DNA of 64,000 nucleotides, taken from Lepidodermella squamata. Taxonomy: Eukaryota > Gastrotricha. The notes below the pieces were generated by a model, which had not been told where the DNA came from, searched no databases, and saw only the letters and a program-made list of their open reading frames with translations. The translations under genes and the position numbers were made by a program. Positions 33,646 to 45,359 of this stretch are shown here, one piece after another (the first letter of the stretch is position 1; each line of letters opens with the position of its first letter). The stretch lies in NCBI GenBank assembly GCA_047495785.1, contig JBLDXI010000013.1, positions 1,922,001 to 1,986,000 on the forward strand. The letters run 5' to 3'.

Positions 33646-35374
33646 TTAAACGCCTTTACGGCAAGAATGCAGCTTATGCATTTGCAGAGGGCTCAGGCGG
33701 TGGGTGATGATTCGAATTTTGGCGCATAATTGTTCCTTATCCAGAATCCCCGGCTCGTGAAATGGCTCAACGAATGGAATTTTAACGTGCCTGGCTCCAA
33801 TAGCTTCCGCAATTACACCGGTGTAAAACGTGTCTTCCATTGGCAATTTATGTTGCTTGTCAGCCTCTTTTAATATGCCTGGCAATAGGCCGCCTCGAAA
33901 CATGTAAGCCATGCCTGAGCAGAACGTTGGATAGGTCGGCGGGGCGTAGTCTTCAAAACTGACGTAGAGTTTCGCATTCTCGTCGCGAACGACCCAAGTA
34001 TCGCGGAAAATGTAACAGTAGAACGCATCGATCGGCGGTGATTTCGTCAATTTAACATACATCATCGTCAGCAAATTCGGCACATTGACGTAGGCATCAT
34101 CGTCGACTTTTAAAATGTGTAAATTCTCCCATTCTGCCAGCTGCTGGGCGAATCTTGTGTTGACAAACTGGTAGATTTGCAGCAGTTTCGGCGTCAATAA
34201 GCGGAAGTCGTCATGCGTTCCAACGCGAATAACATCGCCGTATTCATCCATTTCAGTTTTCAGTTTGTTTTCGAATTCGACTAGCATGTGGCAATAGAGC
34301 CAGTTTGGGCCACCTTCGATTGGACTCTTTGATACGAGATCCATTTCACTCGAACAATCATTCTCCGTCAGTCTCTGATCGAAAATTGTTCCAAATGACC
34401 GTTAACAAGTAAAAAGTGGGGTTTGGCGAATTTTCTGTATTTTCCAGAACCTTGTGTTGACATGAAGAAGGAAGATTCTTGGAATCCAAGGTGTTCTTAC
34501 TCAATTTTTCTAGAGGATTTTAAATTTTCAAATTTCAGACCACTAGGGAGCACAAAAGATGGGAAACTCCAATGTGTCGCTGAAAGTGTTATCGATTCAG
34601 GTTGATTTGGAAACACTAGCTTGATTCCACACATTTTTTGAATATCTAGCAAGATTCCCCACCTCAGGTTTGCCCTAAAAATTTCGACAGCGCATAAGAA
34701 ATAATTAGAATTTATTGCGTGAGGAATTATTAATTGATAATTGAAGCAATAAAAATGCAAATTATTAGACGCACTTTTTTCACTTTGAAGCCCAATTTCT
34801 CTATCAACCTCTTTTTGATATCGTTCGACTCCTCGTTATTTGATCTTCAATATCTGACCATGTCAAAATTTTCACCAAACACCAATTTTCACGGTCAAAT
34901 TATTTGTAATTTTTTAATTGCAATAATTACTTTTTCCGTAGCTTCTGTTGTTCCGACAAAGAAAATTGGGCCGATAATTCGATTATTCCCCAAGCGCCTC
35001 AGCAGTTGAGTCCGATTGCCCCAGGTTTGCCGAATAGCGTCCCGTTTCTCAAATTGCGCCGTGGCCGACACGACAATGATGATAAGTGGAACGCTTTTCA
35101 GGTTAGAAGCGGACGAAAATTCGGCTAAATCCTTTGCGTAACGCTCGTCGTCTTCATTGCGAAAAGGCGGTCCGGTGAGGCTATTGCTGTCGTGAATAAC
35201 TGCCATCCGCAGCACGGCAAGGCTGAATAACCATGTGATTGATAGGGTGGCTAAAATGAAATAAGTGCATCGCCGTGATACTAAAAATCGCCCGTGCCGA
35301 TACACGGAAATCTGAGCAGGCGTTAAAACACGCATTTGTCTTGAAAACATATCTTCATCGAGAGAAATTTTCAT
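33646..35374 (-). CDS. Beta-1,3-galactosyl/GlcNAc-transferase (GT31)
   Basis: Two exons (34931-35374, 33646-34374) give 390 residues. A membrane anchor lies near residues 34-58. KRDAIRQTWGN is the first GT31 block. The LHILKVDDDAYVN block supplies the DxD-type metal site. The C-terminal MEDTFYTGVIAEAIG matches the conserved ED-x-Y-x-G region. Enzymes of this family add galactose or GlcNAc in beta-1,3 linkage to glycoproteins or glycolipids in the Golgi. The 556-bp intron is long for the area and contains no recognisable element. It lies next to four other glycosyltransferase genes, so a shared glycan pathway is possible but not shown. The exact acceptor is unknown. Confidence 0.88.
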
Positions 35375-35602
35375 ATTTCAAAATTTGCAACGCACGAGCC
35401 GTTTTAATTTGCGCACGAGTCGTCGTCTTTCCACGCTTCATGGGATTTTTATTTCAAGTTTTCAAGTGTAAACACAACGCTGGCGTGACTAGGAAATAAC
35501 AGCAGTAATAATAACGAGGACATCAATCATTGAAAAATTGAAACATAGATGAACGAGGTGTGATTGATTTTGTTCCAAATTTAGCCAAAAGCTTGCATTT
35601 TT

Positions 35603-35656
35603 TCAATCTTCCCAATCATCATCGTCGTTGTACGTTGAACCGAACGCTCTTTCAAT
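35603..35656 (-). other. Possible alternative terminal exon (acidic C-terminus)
   Basis: After a TTTAG acceptor an open segment encodes IERAFGSTYNDDDDWED and a stop, which looks like a genuine acidic C-terminus. It can join in frame to a GAG|GTG donor inside the last exon of the MARVEL gene, replacing that tail. No other upstream exon was found for it. Confidence 0.25.
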
Positions 35657-35787
35657 CTAAACACAATTGATACACATTTTTATTGCTTTGACCTAGAACA
35701 ATAAAATAATAACGCAAGCAAATAATAATGTTAATTTTCTAAATTATTTGTAACCGCGCCAAAATTCATAATGTTTTGCTTCAAGCA

Positions 35788-35891
35788 AGACAGCTTGTCC
35801 GCGGCACAATGACTGGATATCACATGACTGTCAGGCAGGCCGACATCAAAATATCGGCCTGCCTAGGCTCAATGTGCGGGGCAGGCTGTCT
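35788..35891. repeat. Long hairpin (~104 bp)
   Basis: A perfect inner stem AGGCAGGCCGA (35833-35843) pairs with 35854-35864 around a 10-base loop. Outer arms beginning AGACAGC at 35788 pair imperfectly with 35866-35891. It could be a MITE or a microRNA-like precursor; base composition is higher in GC than its surroundings. Confidence 0.6.
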
Positions 35892-36107
35892 GAAATTGGA
35901 GCGAGGCGCATTTTATTTGCCGACGTACATCCAAGCCGACGCTTCATATTTTAGCTATTTTTTGAGAAAATCAGATCCCGAATTTTCGGAGAAATTTTAT
36001 CCCGATACTATAAAAGCGTCAGCCAGGCATAATATCGGCTGGCACTTTTGATATAAAATGTTAAAAGCAGATCTGAATTCATAAATTAGTAATATAGCTA
36101 AAAGTCA

Positions 36108-36781
36108 TTAATAGCGTTGATGCGGCACCTCGGATGCATGCGGTGTCAGCGGAACAGGCGGAAAGGTTCGCAATCCTGTCGAAGAAGGTCCACCGGCTGA
36201 GCCGATAGGACCTATAGGGGAATTTTGTTAAAGCAAAAGCAGCTGAGATTTTTAGCAAAAATCACTCACCAACAGAGCGCCACAACCTTTAAAGAAATTG
36301 ATGCAAAATTTTTCCGGATTTTCTTTTCAATTTTTTACCGAAAAGTGTAATATGTAACGACACCGGCAGCGATGAGTTCGCCGAAAGCAAAGGCTGAAGT
36401 GACGCCACTGGTTGAATTTCCACCACCAGCTTCAGCCGCGCAAACGATAGCCGCAATAAGGATGGCGACATCCAAAACGGCGTAGTAGCAGAACTGGATC
36501 AAGCCAGTCCGAGGAATCTTATAGATGCAGTTACAGAAATACGAACAAAACAGCACTATAGAGCCTATTAGGTGAAGGCCGGCCATGACAGCGGCATAGG
36601 TGGCGCCACTGGCTCCGGCGAGGCCGCCGCAGATTACGGTACCTAAGGACAGGCCCAATTCGACGTACTTCAAAATTGCGGCCATCGTTGTAAGGTAGGG
36701 AACTTTAGGCCCGCAACCCGCTGACGGCCCCATTTCCACCGTCGATACTGAAGTGACAACTTGAGTCTGATTTAGCGCCAT
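36108..36781 (-). CDS. MARVEL-type four-pass membrane protein
   Basis: Three exons (36339-36781, a 17-bp micro-exon 36270-36286, and 36108-36211) give 187 residues. Four hydrophobic helices span about residues 32-55, 62-84, 95-120 and 130-148. Short polar ends, a basic YKIPRTG loop between helices 2 and 3, and several small Gly/Ala residues give the topology of MARVEL/CMTM or plasmolipin proteins, which organise membrane rafts and vesicles. The micro-exon encodes the residues just after helix 4 and is needed to keep frame into the Pro-rich cytoplasmic tail. If it is skipped, the protein stops within a different frame. Confidence 0.68.
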
Positions 36782-37172
36782 TATTCTTGAAGAAGATAGT
36801 ATATGATAATACTACTATTGCTCGCTTATTAAATACGAGTTTTTTCGGTCTAGTTAGGGCGGTTTTTGTATGTGTTTCATCAACCTGAAACGCCCATATT
36901 AAACTACATTAATCATGAACTGTATCGGGTGGTCAAGCCTTATCAGTTGCGGCACCAATTCTAACCGAAAATGCTGTGATATGGTTCCGCTTATCATGGT
37001 CGGCGCGTTTCAGAGAAATGATTCAAAAAGAATTGGAACTAATTTTTATTCAAGATAAAAATATCCCGGTATATAAAAGAGCGTACTCGCAGCTTTGAGC
37101 AGTAATAATTTCATTATTAAATGCTAATAAAGTATATCGATCAACTCAAAATATAGTAACAAAATCAGTCTT
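36782..37172. other. Spacer between MARVEL gene and peptide copy 3
   Basis: No coding sequence was seen. The part nearest 37172 is the 3' flank of the peptide gene. Confidence 0.45.
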
Positions 37173-37730
37173 TTAAGGTGGCCCCCTGAGGTGGACACGG
37201 GGCTTCTTAGCATGAGCCCGCCTTTTGGCCGTATGAGGCTGCTTAGTCGGTCTTTCGATAGCCAGTTCCTTAATCGTTGTCTGATGGTCCAACAGGCCTT
37301 GAGCCGCCAGTCTTGCCCACATGTAGAAAGGCTCTGGGCTAGTGTTTGTACAAAGAGCAGGGGTCAGTACCTCCATACAGTCTTTCAAGCGTCTCGATTT
37401 CAATCGGTCGTTAATCACTCGCAAAATTTGAAGAGCCGCCTTTCCATTGTGCTGCTGTATCAACAGCTTCCAAAAACTTTCTGAAATTGATAAAAAATTG
37501 TTATTTAAGGTCGCTTATATGGAGTTTTTAATCATACCTTTTAGAATTTTGTCCAATAGTTGGTCTCGTTTAGATAGTGAATTTTCTTTCAAGAGGTTGA
37601 TCTTATAGTTCGCCACAGCGTCGGCTACAGATCGTTTCGGGAACAGCCTTTCGGCTGGCCCGGAGCGAACCTGCGCTAACCTCAGAGCAATAGATAGGAT
37701 GACCAGAACGCTGACTTTATCGCTAATCAT
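37173..37730 (-). CDS. Secreted two-exon peptide, family copy 3
   Basis: Exons 37538-37730 and 37173-37480 join at phase 1 to 166 residues, the same total as copy 1. The signal peptide (residues 1-24) is followed by PKRSVADAVANYK and LSKRDQLLDKIL. Exon 2 starts ESFWKLLIQQ and has RLKDC, eight residues, Cys, and PFYMWARLAAQG. The C-terminal tail is a distinct basic stretch (AKRRAHAKKPR) ending in prolines, unlike any other copy. It is intact, with its own TATA box, and is therefore likely expressed. Confidence 0.8.
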
Positions 37731-37805
37731 AAAAAGTTTATATAAAGGATGGAAATTTCTGAACCGTGCAGTTTTTCTCGGGATGGATGCACTCCAGTGA
37801 GCTGC

Positions 37806-37813
37806 TTTATATA
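37806..37813 (-). promoter_or_regulatory. TATA box of peptide copy 3
   Basis: TATATAAA on the minus strand, about 75 bases before the start codon, as at the other peptide loci. Confidence 0.6.
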
Positions 37814-39378
37814 CACTGTCACACGGGAGGGGACTTGTTATGATGAATGACCTATTTGACAGGTTGCTCTTTGTTGGATGTAAATTTTAATCGTTCGGTA
37901 ATTGCCATCAATTATTTGTCAGTCAAATGGGTAAGCTAAAATATTCAAGTTGACGAGTGCCTCCTATATTTTCATCCAACCGTGACAGGGTAAACAACAC
38001 GCGCACTTCAAGTATGGGCATCTCAATGTCATGAGGGAGTCTTCGATTCAAGTTTAAGCTCGCAGACTCCGCCTTACCGGGACATCTCTCAATCTCTCCG
38101 AAACCGAAGCTGATTCTTTTGTCCTAAGCTTACCATTCAATTTAAAAAAACGGAGCTACTGTTTCACATCTTATTAAAGTCCATGTCGATTTCTAGGAAC
38201 ACGACTACGCGTCATCATCGGGATCTTCAGTGCTATTAATTAATTGTTATCCTAATAGATGCGCTAATTTCCTAATCATCACATAAAAATCAGACATAAT
38301 TAACTTGACATTTCAATCGTCTAATGATGATTTCATGATGATTTGCTTAATGACATGTCAAGGTATTTAGTGGATGTCCTACTCTAAAGTTAAACTCGGA
38401 AATTTTGTCTGCGGAAGTGGGAAATGGACCAGTTCAAAATTACTGAAATGAATGAATGACAGATCAATAAGCATCAGCAAGGAGGCTGAGACTATTTTCG
38501 ATTTTTGAAATATCGCACAAGAAAAAAAAATCACTCTAATATTTGAGGATCATTATCACCCTAATTAGGGTGATTTTACTACCGAATTGGGGTGATTTTT
38601 CCTATGCGGGATTCATTTGAAGAAAGCGCTCTTTTATCGATTTAATCATCAGTCAAGAGTTGATATGATAAAGGCTCCGAAAAGTGAAGGCTAACAACAA
38701 ATTAATAGGTTGCGATATCTCAAATTAACCCTATTAAAAATCAAATAAGCCTGAAGTATGATTTTTCATCTCATATACTTTTGGGATCCTATATCATATT
38801 AGGCCCTTACGTTTGAATCGTTGGAATCGGCTTGTTCCTTTTTTGCTTTTTATTCTACATCATGGTTTCGAACTTTCGTTCTCAAAGGCCATTTTCACCG
38901 AATTTTTCGCCAATATGGACTCGAAATATGGGAATCAATTCCGCTGCGAAGTGATTCCATGCCCTATTAACCTCTTGTCGCTTCTCATGGCGGCGAAATG
39001 AAGTCAAGGTCATGATGTATTTCATCTTTCATCCTTTTATTTTCTCATTCATCTAATTTCGTAACCAACGGGTGTTATTCGCAAAGAAAATAAAACGCGA
39101 TCGGTGAGTAGCAAAGAGATATTAGGAACATACGTCACTAAAAAGGGAGCTAGATTTCCAGGCACTAAGGATAATTATAAATGTCGAAAACATAAATGTA
39201 GCTCTGGAGTCCTAGATACACTATCCCGCGATTAAAAAATTAGAACATTTTTTCTCAATAATTTTTAAGACAGACAAATTCAGTTTGAGATAATACAACA
39301 TAGACATTGATGCGATATAACAAATGAAATTGAGTTGATGCATATATATACTGAATTTCGCTGATTAAAAGGGGGTAT
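37814..39378. other. Intergenic stretch
   Basis: AT-rich, with a few near-repeats such as paired AATCACCCTAATTAGGGTGATTT (a short palindrome near 38547-38576). No supported gene. Confidence 0.45.
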
Positions 39379-39804
39379 TTAGAGGACGAGCGGGGCGGCG
39401 ACGGCGACGACGAGCGCGGTCGAGGCGGCAACAGCGACGGGGGTGGCTCCGCTGACCGAGTTGCACTGGGTCTTGTAGCAGTTGCCGTAGCTTGATCGCG
39501 AGCAGTAGGTCGTGGTCGAGGTGGACGACGACTCCTGGCACGACTCGGTGCAGGTCTGCTGGACGAACGGGTACGTTCCAGAGTTGATGTCCATGCGGCA
39601 GTAGATCTGCGAGCCGGTGCACGTCACGGTCGTGTACGACTTCTCGCACGTGATGCCGTTACCCTCGCAGCTGAAGCAGACCAGCGCGGAACTGGCTGCA
39701 AATCGTAACAACAAAAGTCATATATAACCCCTTATGAGCCTTAACAAAGACTTACCGGCAATCAGAGCAGCAAAGCAGAACAGGAAGGTAGTTGCTGAGG
39801 CCAT
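39379..39804 (-). CDS. Ly6/three-finger-like GPI-anchored protein 1
   Basis: Exons 39756-39804 and 39379-39695 (phase 1) give 121 residues: a signal peptide, a cysteine-rich domain and a hydrophobic C-terminal tail after SVSGA that suits GPI attachment. The domain opens CFSCEGNGITCE, continues with IYCRMDI and YPFVQQTC, and closes YCSRSSYGNCYKTQCN. This order of paired cysteines, ending in Cys-Asn, is the Ly6/uPAR pattern, with spacing characteristic of this local family. Such proteins act at the cell surface as receptor modulators or adhesion factors. Three other members lie within 14 kb. Confidence 0.78.
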
Positions 39805-40487
39805 TTCTTTCGAAGATTTACAACCGACTAATTAACTTGGAAAATGACTATTAAATGCCCTATAATACGAAATAAATTGCTTTCTTAGTTAAGGAAGAGC
39901 GAAATTTCCAGGGATCATTTCCTTTGATTGATTATGTTAAAAAAAAAGGAGGCGGACTTTGAAGAGGGATATCATTGCCAAGCTTGGCATGAAACTCTCA
40001 AATCTTGGAAGGCATAAGGAATCCTGCTATTAAGCTCTGTTCGATAGTTTTGAGCTGTTCTCAGCTTTCGACGTGATTTGATCTCCGACTCGATTCTCGG
40101 ACTTCCAATGCTAAGCTGAAATAAATTCGAAAATATGTTTCGCATTCAGTCATCAGCGGGAAATTTTCGGAAAGAGGAAGGGATTTTTCTGGGTTTTTGT
40201 TATTATGGGATCAGGATGGTGTTTTTTCGATTTCTGCAAACATACTCGTATTTTTTATTTTCAAACTTTTAAATCACTGTGTTAGAAATTTCTTCCCAGC
40301 TTCGTTCAGCAGCTTATGTATGTTGTTAAGGAAGGTTTTATGTATAGATCATCAGCAGGTGAGGTATTGTTATCTTTGATTTTTCCAGGGTAGTGGTTTG
40401 TTCAGCGGTTATCGTTTTCTGGTCGACATACATGAGTGTTAATGAGAGTAAAAGACGGGTCCGGGTTAGGCGAGATTAGTAGCGCGC
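39805..40487. other. Spacer between Ly6-like genes 1 and 2
   Basis: 5' flank of gene 1 and 3' flank of gene 2. Plus-strand reading frames here lack domain support. Confidence 0.45.
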
Positions 40488-41138
40488 TCAAAACACGTAA
40501 GGAAACAGAGCCGATGCGACGAGGGCGGTTGTTGCCATGGCAACCGACGCCGCGCCATTGACCGAGTTGCATTGCGTCTTGTAGCAGTTGCCGTAGGAGA
40601 AGCGCGAGCAGTAGGTTGTTAGCGACGAGCTGGCCGAGTCCGTACACGAATCGGTACACTGTTGCTGCACGAATGGATACGTTCCGGTGTTGATGTCGAG
40701 GCGGCAGTAGATTTGCGAACTCGTACACACCGTGGTCGTATAGGATCGCTCGCACGTTATGCCGTTGCCTTGGCACTGGAAGCAAGTTAGGCCGTGGCAA
40801 ACTGTCCAAAGAAATCAGAACAATTTGAAAAAACTCCCAATTCTCGAGACAAACAAAAAACGAAAGAAAGGAATGAAAAATGTGGTTATAGGATATTATT
40901 TCTCCCTAAATAGATTCTTAAAACCATGATCATAACTTTTTCCGAGATTAATCCTGAAATAAAGCAATGATCTTGGCAGAGGCTAGTCCTATAAGGAACT
41001 TTTGGAGTAATAGGAATCCTGATTCAAAGACGTCATGAAGGTTTCCAGAAGCTTCGATATAAGACGGAACCAATGATGCGGAAACTTACAAGTAGCAAGC
41101 GTGGCGAAGGTTAGCAGACTGAGGACTAGCGACGCCAT
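40488..41138 (-). CDS. Ly6/three-finger-like GPI-anchored protein 2
   Basis: Exons 41090-41138 and 40488-40801 (phase 1, 288-bp intron) give 120 residues. It is the closest relative of protein 1: CFQCQGNGITCERSYTTTVC, IYCRLDINTGTYPFVQQQC, and YCSRFSYGNCYKTQCN, followed by a hydrophobic tail. The signal-peptide exon is 49 bp in both genes. Adjacent position, same strand and near-identical central block show recent tandem duplication. Confidence 0.78.
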
Positions 41139-42784
41139 TTAGTCTGTAATCAGCTAAAAGGTAAAAAAAGACAAGTTCAACGACGATTTTATAGGTACAA
41201 TCAACTCGTTAACGCAACTGCGCGGCGCTAAGTGGCAGCGAATCGCAGAAAGTTCAGCACGCAGTAGTAGCTCGTAGGCGGCTGCGTTGATACGTACCGT
41301 TTATTATTTCCCCTATTGTTATCCGATTTTTACGCCTGGGCGTTATTTTTTCAGCACCCTCAACCTCGTATCGGGATTACGTATTTCTTCCGTGTTACGC
41401 CACTTCAACCCGCCCCCTAAAGCTGGCGTCTAGTTTCTAGAGTGTATAAATAAGGCGGTAGTCAAATGGCAATAAAAAGGTGTGAGGAATATACGCAGAT
41501 ATCATAGCGCGTCGAGTGCTAAAAAAGAGTCCGGCGCGGCGTGCGAAATGCGCACTCGGACTCGGCGTCCAGCGAGCGAATTGTGCGTCACCTGGGCGAG
41601 GATGCGCGCGCGCGCGAGCCCGAGCGAGTGCAGCGTGTAATAATAATAATTACATTATTGTCTTGCCGCTGTCAAGAGGGGTCGGCCCAACAACACAGGC
41701 GGGCGGAAAGTGATGCCACATGTACCGTGTCTAAAACATGTGACAAATAACAAGATGCCTATATAGCTGCTCCGTCGTCTTCTTTTTAATATATAACGTA
41801 GGTAGGTTTACCACCAGATAAAACCAGGGTGGACATGAGACAAATAGAACCGCTGCTGCTGGTTATTCGCCCATCTCCATCGCGCGAGGGGTAAAATATA
41901 TGCGAACGAGACTAATAATTGCCGAAGCAATATTTATAGAAGAAAGACGATAGTGGACACGGCAAACACGGCGACTGGCCGATGAGCAGGGAGAGAGAGA
42001 GAGCGCAGGAAAAAGCAATTTTCATTACCATACGCGCTGTTTATACAACAGGATTCGCGTTTCCGGGCCATCAACGCCGGTTTGGCTTTGCGCGCGGCTG
42101 CGGATATACGCATCTCCTTAGCCCCATCGTGCCCTCAGCAGACTGAATCGCAGCTGCAAAAAGCCGCCGTGACTCACCTATGACAACTTGACCACCGCAT
42201 CAGCTACATTGAGACACTCGAGCAGGCGCATCAGGCCAAGTTACGTGAACCGAGCGATCGCCGCCCGGCATTGTTCCACCACCGGCCGCCCAGTAGATGC
42301 CCAGTAGATGCCCAGCAGTCGGCCGCATTTGCAACCCACGGCCTCGCGCTGCCTCTCCAAGACGTCCAAGAGAGCTTGTTTTTTGTATTTGTGAAGTAAT
42401 TGTCAAAACAATAGCCGCAATGTAACCTAGCCTTTTTGACGTCTCTCAAATCCGCCAGCTTTTTCTATGTCACGGGGGGGATATCAAAATATCTCAACTT
42501 TTTTACCCAACCCGCCGCGTGTCACGCGATGACAATTGGGCCCTCGTGGCCGGCGCACGCGTTTTTTCTCGAGCCTCTCTCTGCTTGCTACTGGCGAACA
42601 AAGCCGAGACGCGTCCCAACCTACGCGCCACGCATCACGGGGTGCAAATCGCTCCGATTTGTTTTGCCCGCTCTGAATGCCCTTGCGAGCAGCGAGTTCG
42701 GCCTACGCGCCTTGACATGTTTGCTCAACTTGTAATAGTCAATAAGTTATTGATCTTGAAAATTCCATCCGCAACAAGGCCAAC
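41139..42784. other. Divergent region upstream of Ly6-like genes 2 and 3
   Basis: Contains promoters for the minus-strand gene 2 and plus-strand gene 3. Visible simple repeats are a GAGAGAGAGA run near 41991 and a short CCCAGTAGATG duplication near 42291-42311. The reading frames here are GC-rich, have no domain and no signal peptide, and are not called. Confidence 0.45.
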
Positions 42785-43265
42785 ATGAAGTTCCAAACTT
42801 CTGTCTTGCTCATCGGCTTGATCTCAGCCATGCTTGTCTCAGGTAAGTCCAAGAAATTGTAAAATAAACAAAATTATCGGGTTTTTTTTCATTCAGCCTC
42901 TGCCTCGCTCTACTGCTTCAACTGCCAAGGTAACGGTATCAGCTGCGAAGCCTCGAACACCTACACCCTATGCACATCGCCCCAAATCTACTGCAGGGTT
43001 GGTTGAAAAATTCGAGCCTAAAATACTATAATTTTTTATCAATTTTTTTAAGATGGACGTGACGACTGGAACTTATCCATTTGTTGAGCAGTCGTGCGCA
43101 GCTGATTGCCAGGACTACCAAGATTCGACTCGTAAAACCTACTGCTCAAGGTACAACTTCGGCAACTGCTACCAGAGCCAGTGCAACCGTGTCGGAGCAG
43201 CGTCGGGTGTCTACGCTGGGGTCGCCCTGACCACGGTCGCCGCGGTTGCCGCATGCTTCCTATAG
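42785..43265 (+). CDS. Ly6/three-finger-like GPI-anchored protein 3
   Basis: Three exons (42785-42842, 42897-42997, 43053-43265) give 123 residues. The signal peptide is FQTSVLLIGLISAMLVSA. The domain runs CFNCQGNGISCEAS, IYCR then MDVTTGTYPFVEQSC, and YCSRYNFGNCYQSQCN, with a hydrophobic GPI-type tail. An extra intron after IYCR splits the domain exactly where protein 4 also has an intron, and its 101-bp middle exon equals the short second exon of protein 4. Proteins 1 and 2 seem to have lost this intron. Confidence 0.78.
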
Positions 43266-43989
43266 ACAAGCAATTCATCGCAAAGCCAATCCCGATATTA
43301 TTTACGATTTTTACAATATTAACGCTTCCCCGAAAAAAAATTTCGGTATTATTATTATCTGTCGTTTAATCATTCGAATTATTAACTAATTCAGTATTTG
43401 AGAATCTGTTCATTTCCAATTTTAATGCTGCTCTCGACTTCGACTGCTATCATAGTCTGTATTATCTACTATATTTTTCTCATTATGTATATGAATATTC
43501 AAATCGCTGCAGCGCAGATGTTGAAAAAAAATTAAAAAGAAGAATAACTCAACGAAATAGTGGAAACGTGACTTTTGAAAGCATAACTGGAGAACAAATT
43601 TTTCATGAGTCATACGTCTCATTTGATCCGAAATCCAAAAATGTGACTTGGAATAGCCGACATCGAACTATCCTAAATTAAAACTTCGTCAATCATCTCT
43701 GCTCAATCGCCAAGCCCAGGAACCGGAAACTTAAGCTGATTTGACTCGATCCGCTGTTCTGATCGATTCTAAAACCAGACATTTTCTGCGGAACCCACGA
43801 TTTAGCAGAATCGGGACTTCGAAATGACTTCCTCTGTCATAAAAAAAGAATTCGTACTGTCCGAAAGCCCCCTTTGAACATGTTCTTCCAGCTCAAAAAT
43901 ATTCCCAAACTGTATGACCCTTTGCCGAATCAATATCGACTTCGGAATTACTCGATGAATTTCCCTGAACTTCAGTGAAATTTAGTGAC
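43266..43989. other. Spacer before segmental duplication
   Basis: 3' flank of Ly6-like gene 3. Nothing further was recognised. Confidence 0.4.
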
Positions 43990-44830
43990 AATTATTGTCG
44001 GATATTTCAATACTATCCTAGGTTTCCGATGGAAAAATCAGACATTTGTCTGATAAGAGAAGACATATGTCTGATGAAAAAAGTCACCCCCATAATTGTT
44101 CCATCAATTAGGACACGATGTGGACAACAATTATACCGCATGGTTAAACACTAATTATTACAAAATTGCCAATGATGACCCTTTGAGGTAGTTGGAGCGT
44201 TTTATTTTAAGCGGAGGCACGCTCAAACGAAAACTTTTTAGAGATGCGAGACCGATTTTGCGCGCCATGATAATTGAAGACATGTCACCTTAAAAATTAA
44301 GAAAATATACGTCAAACACATTTATAGTAACAGCAAATAACCACGCTGTTCCAGAAGACGAGCAGTAACTAGATTAAATTTAATATAAAGTAAACTTTTT
44401 TTATAAAGAAATCTCTATACCAGGTAATATTGATAAGATTTTGGCTTAAATTTCTCGCTTTCTTTATCTTTATTGACTTGATTGTTCCAGGGTAGGTCAA
44501 ATTCGACGATTTCATTAAAACTTGATTGGGCAGCATCATGTATAGGAATGTCTTGATAATTTTCACCCACTATAGGTACAGTCCAGGGCAAAACCTGATA
44601 GAGAATCATGCTAATATGTACGGCGACCTTGTGTTGTCTGTTCGTGTAATTAAATTAGCCCTTCAATCTTGGATGTGCTGAAAGATTAGGATGTCAGGTA
44701 ATATAAGTCTAACCGGGTCGAATACCTCTAAATTTCAGTTGTTTTCGATATAAACACCGATCCGCCTTGTCACTCGAGATGAAGGCAATGATGCAAAAAT
44801 AAAGTGCGCCAATTAAGCGGCAATGGAATA

Positions 44831-44840
44831 TATATATAAA
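44831..44840 (+). promoter_or_regulatory. TATA box and conserved proximal promoter, peptide copy 4
   Basis: TATATATAAA about 60 bases before the ATG. The preceding 70 bases (CGCCTTGTCACTCGA ... GTGCGCCAATTAAGCGGCAA) are almost identical in copy 5, suggesting retained regulatory elements. Confidence 0.65.
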
Positions 44841-44896
44841 GGTATCCATTCCGCTCAGAATGTACTGCAATCTAAAATTTTACGACTTGTTCCAAG

Positions 44897-45359
44897 ATGA
44901 CCCTCAATATCAAACCGTGCGATTGCATTTCTATGATTATTTGGACAAGCTTAGTTTGCTTATTGTTATCTTCTTACGTTGGAGCAACGACCCCGGGCCG
45001 GTCCCTCGCCGCAGCCTTTAATGATCGAATCGACAAGGCTATACCGCCTCAGCAAGATGCAAAGTTGCAAAACGCCCTGAAACGTGAGTCATCTGCTTTT
45101 CCAATTCACACGCCTCATTAACAAGCAATTTTTATCTTCAGAATTATTTTGGAAACTGTTCAAAAAAGGCGAATACAATCGAGCCTTTGTACTGCTGCGA
45201 GAAATCAATCACTGGCGGAAAAATAATCGACTGAAAAGCTGTCTCGATCATTTGCCGCCGCCTATTTGCTTGAACAACAGCCCGGATCCGTTTTACGTGT
45301 GGGCGCGCATCGCGGCGCAGAGATTTCATGAGAACCATAGCAATCTTCAAATTGTATAA
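44897..45359 (+). CDS. Secreted two-exon peptide, family copy 4
   Basis: Exons 44897-45083 and 45142-45359 join at phase 1 to 134 residues. The signal region is longer and contains a Cys-Asp-Cys near residue 8. The mature N-part has no HKRS site but keeps an amphipathic helix (LAAAFNDRIDKAI). Exon 2 starts QLFWKLFKKG and continues REINHWRKNNRLKSC, eight residues, Cys, then SPDPFYVWARIAAQRF, ending NLQIV shortly after. Exon sizes equal those of copy 5. It belongs to a second subtype of the family. Confidence 0.8.

Larger units (their letters stand above)
35375..36107. other. Intergenic region with hairpin DNA
   Basis: Holds the 5' flank of the GT31 gene, a possible acidic terminal exon at 35603-35656, and the strong hairpin listed separately. 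An open plus-strand frame across the hairpin (35776-36051) has no signal, domain or splice support and is not called. Confidence 0.4.

Noticed and set aside
35776-36051. 91-codon open frame crossing the hairpin
   Set aside because: Its middle is the hairpin repeat, no domain is visible, and the frame lies opposite the MARVEL gene's 3' side.
41516-41750. Arg/Ala-rich plus-strand frames upstream of Ly6-like gene 3
   Set aside because: Compositional artefact of a GC-rich stretch; no signal peptide, no splice partner.
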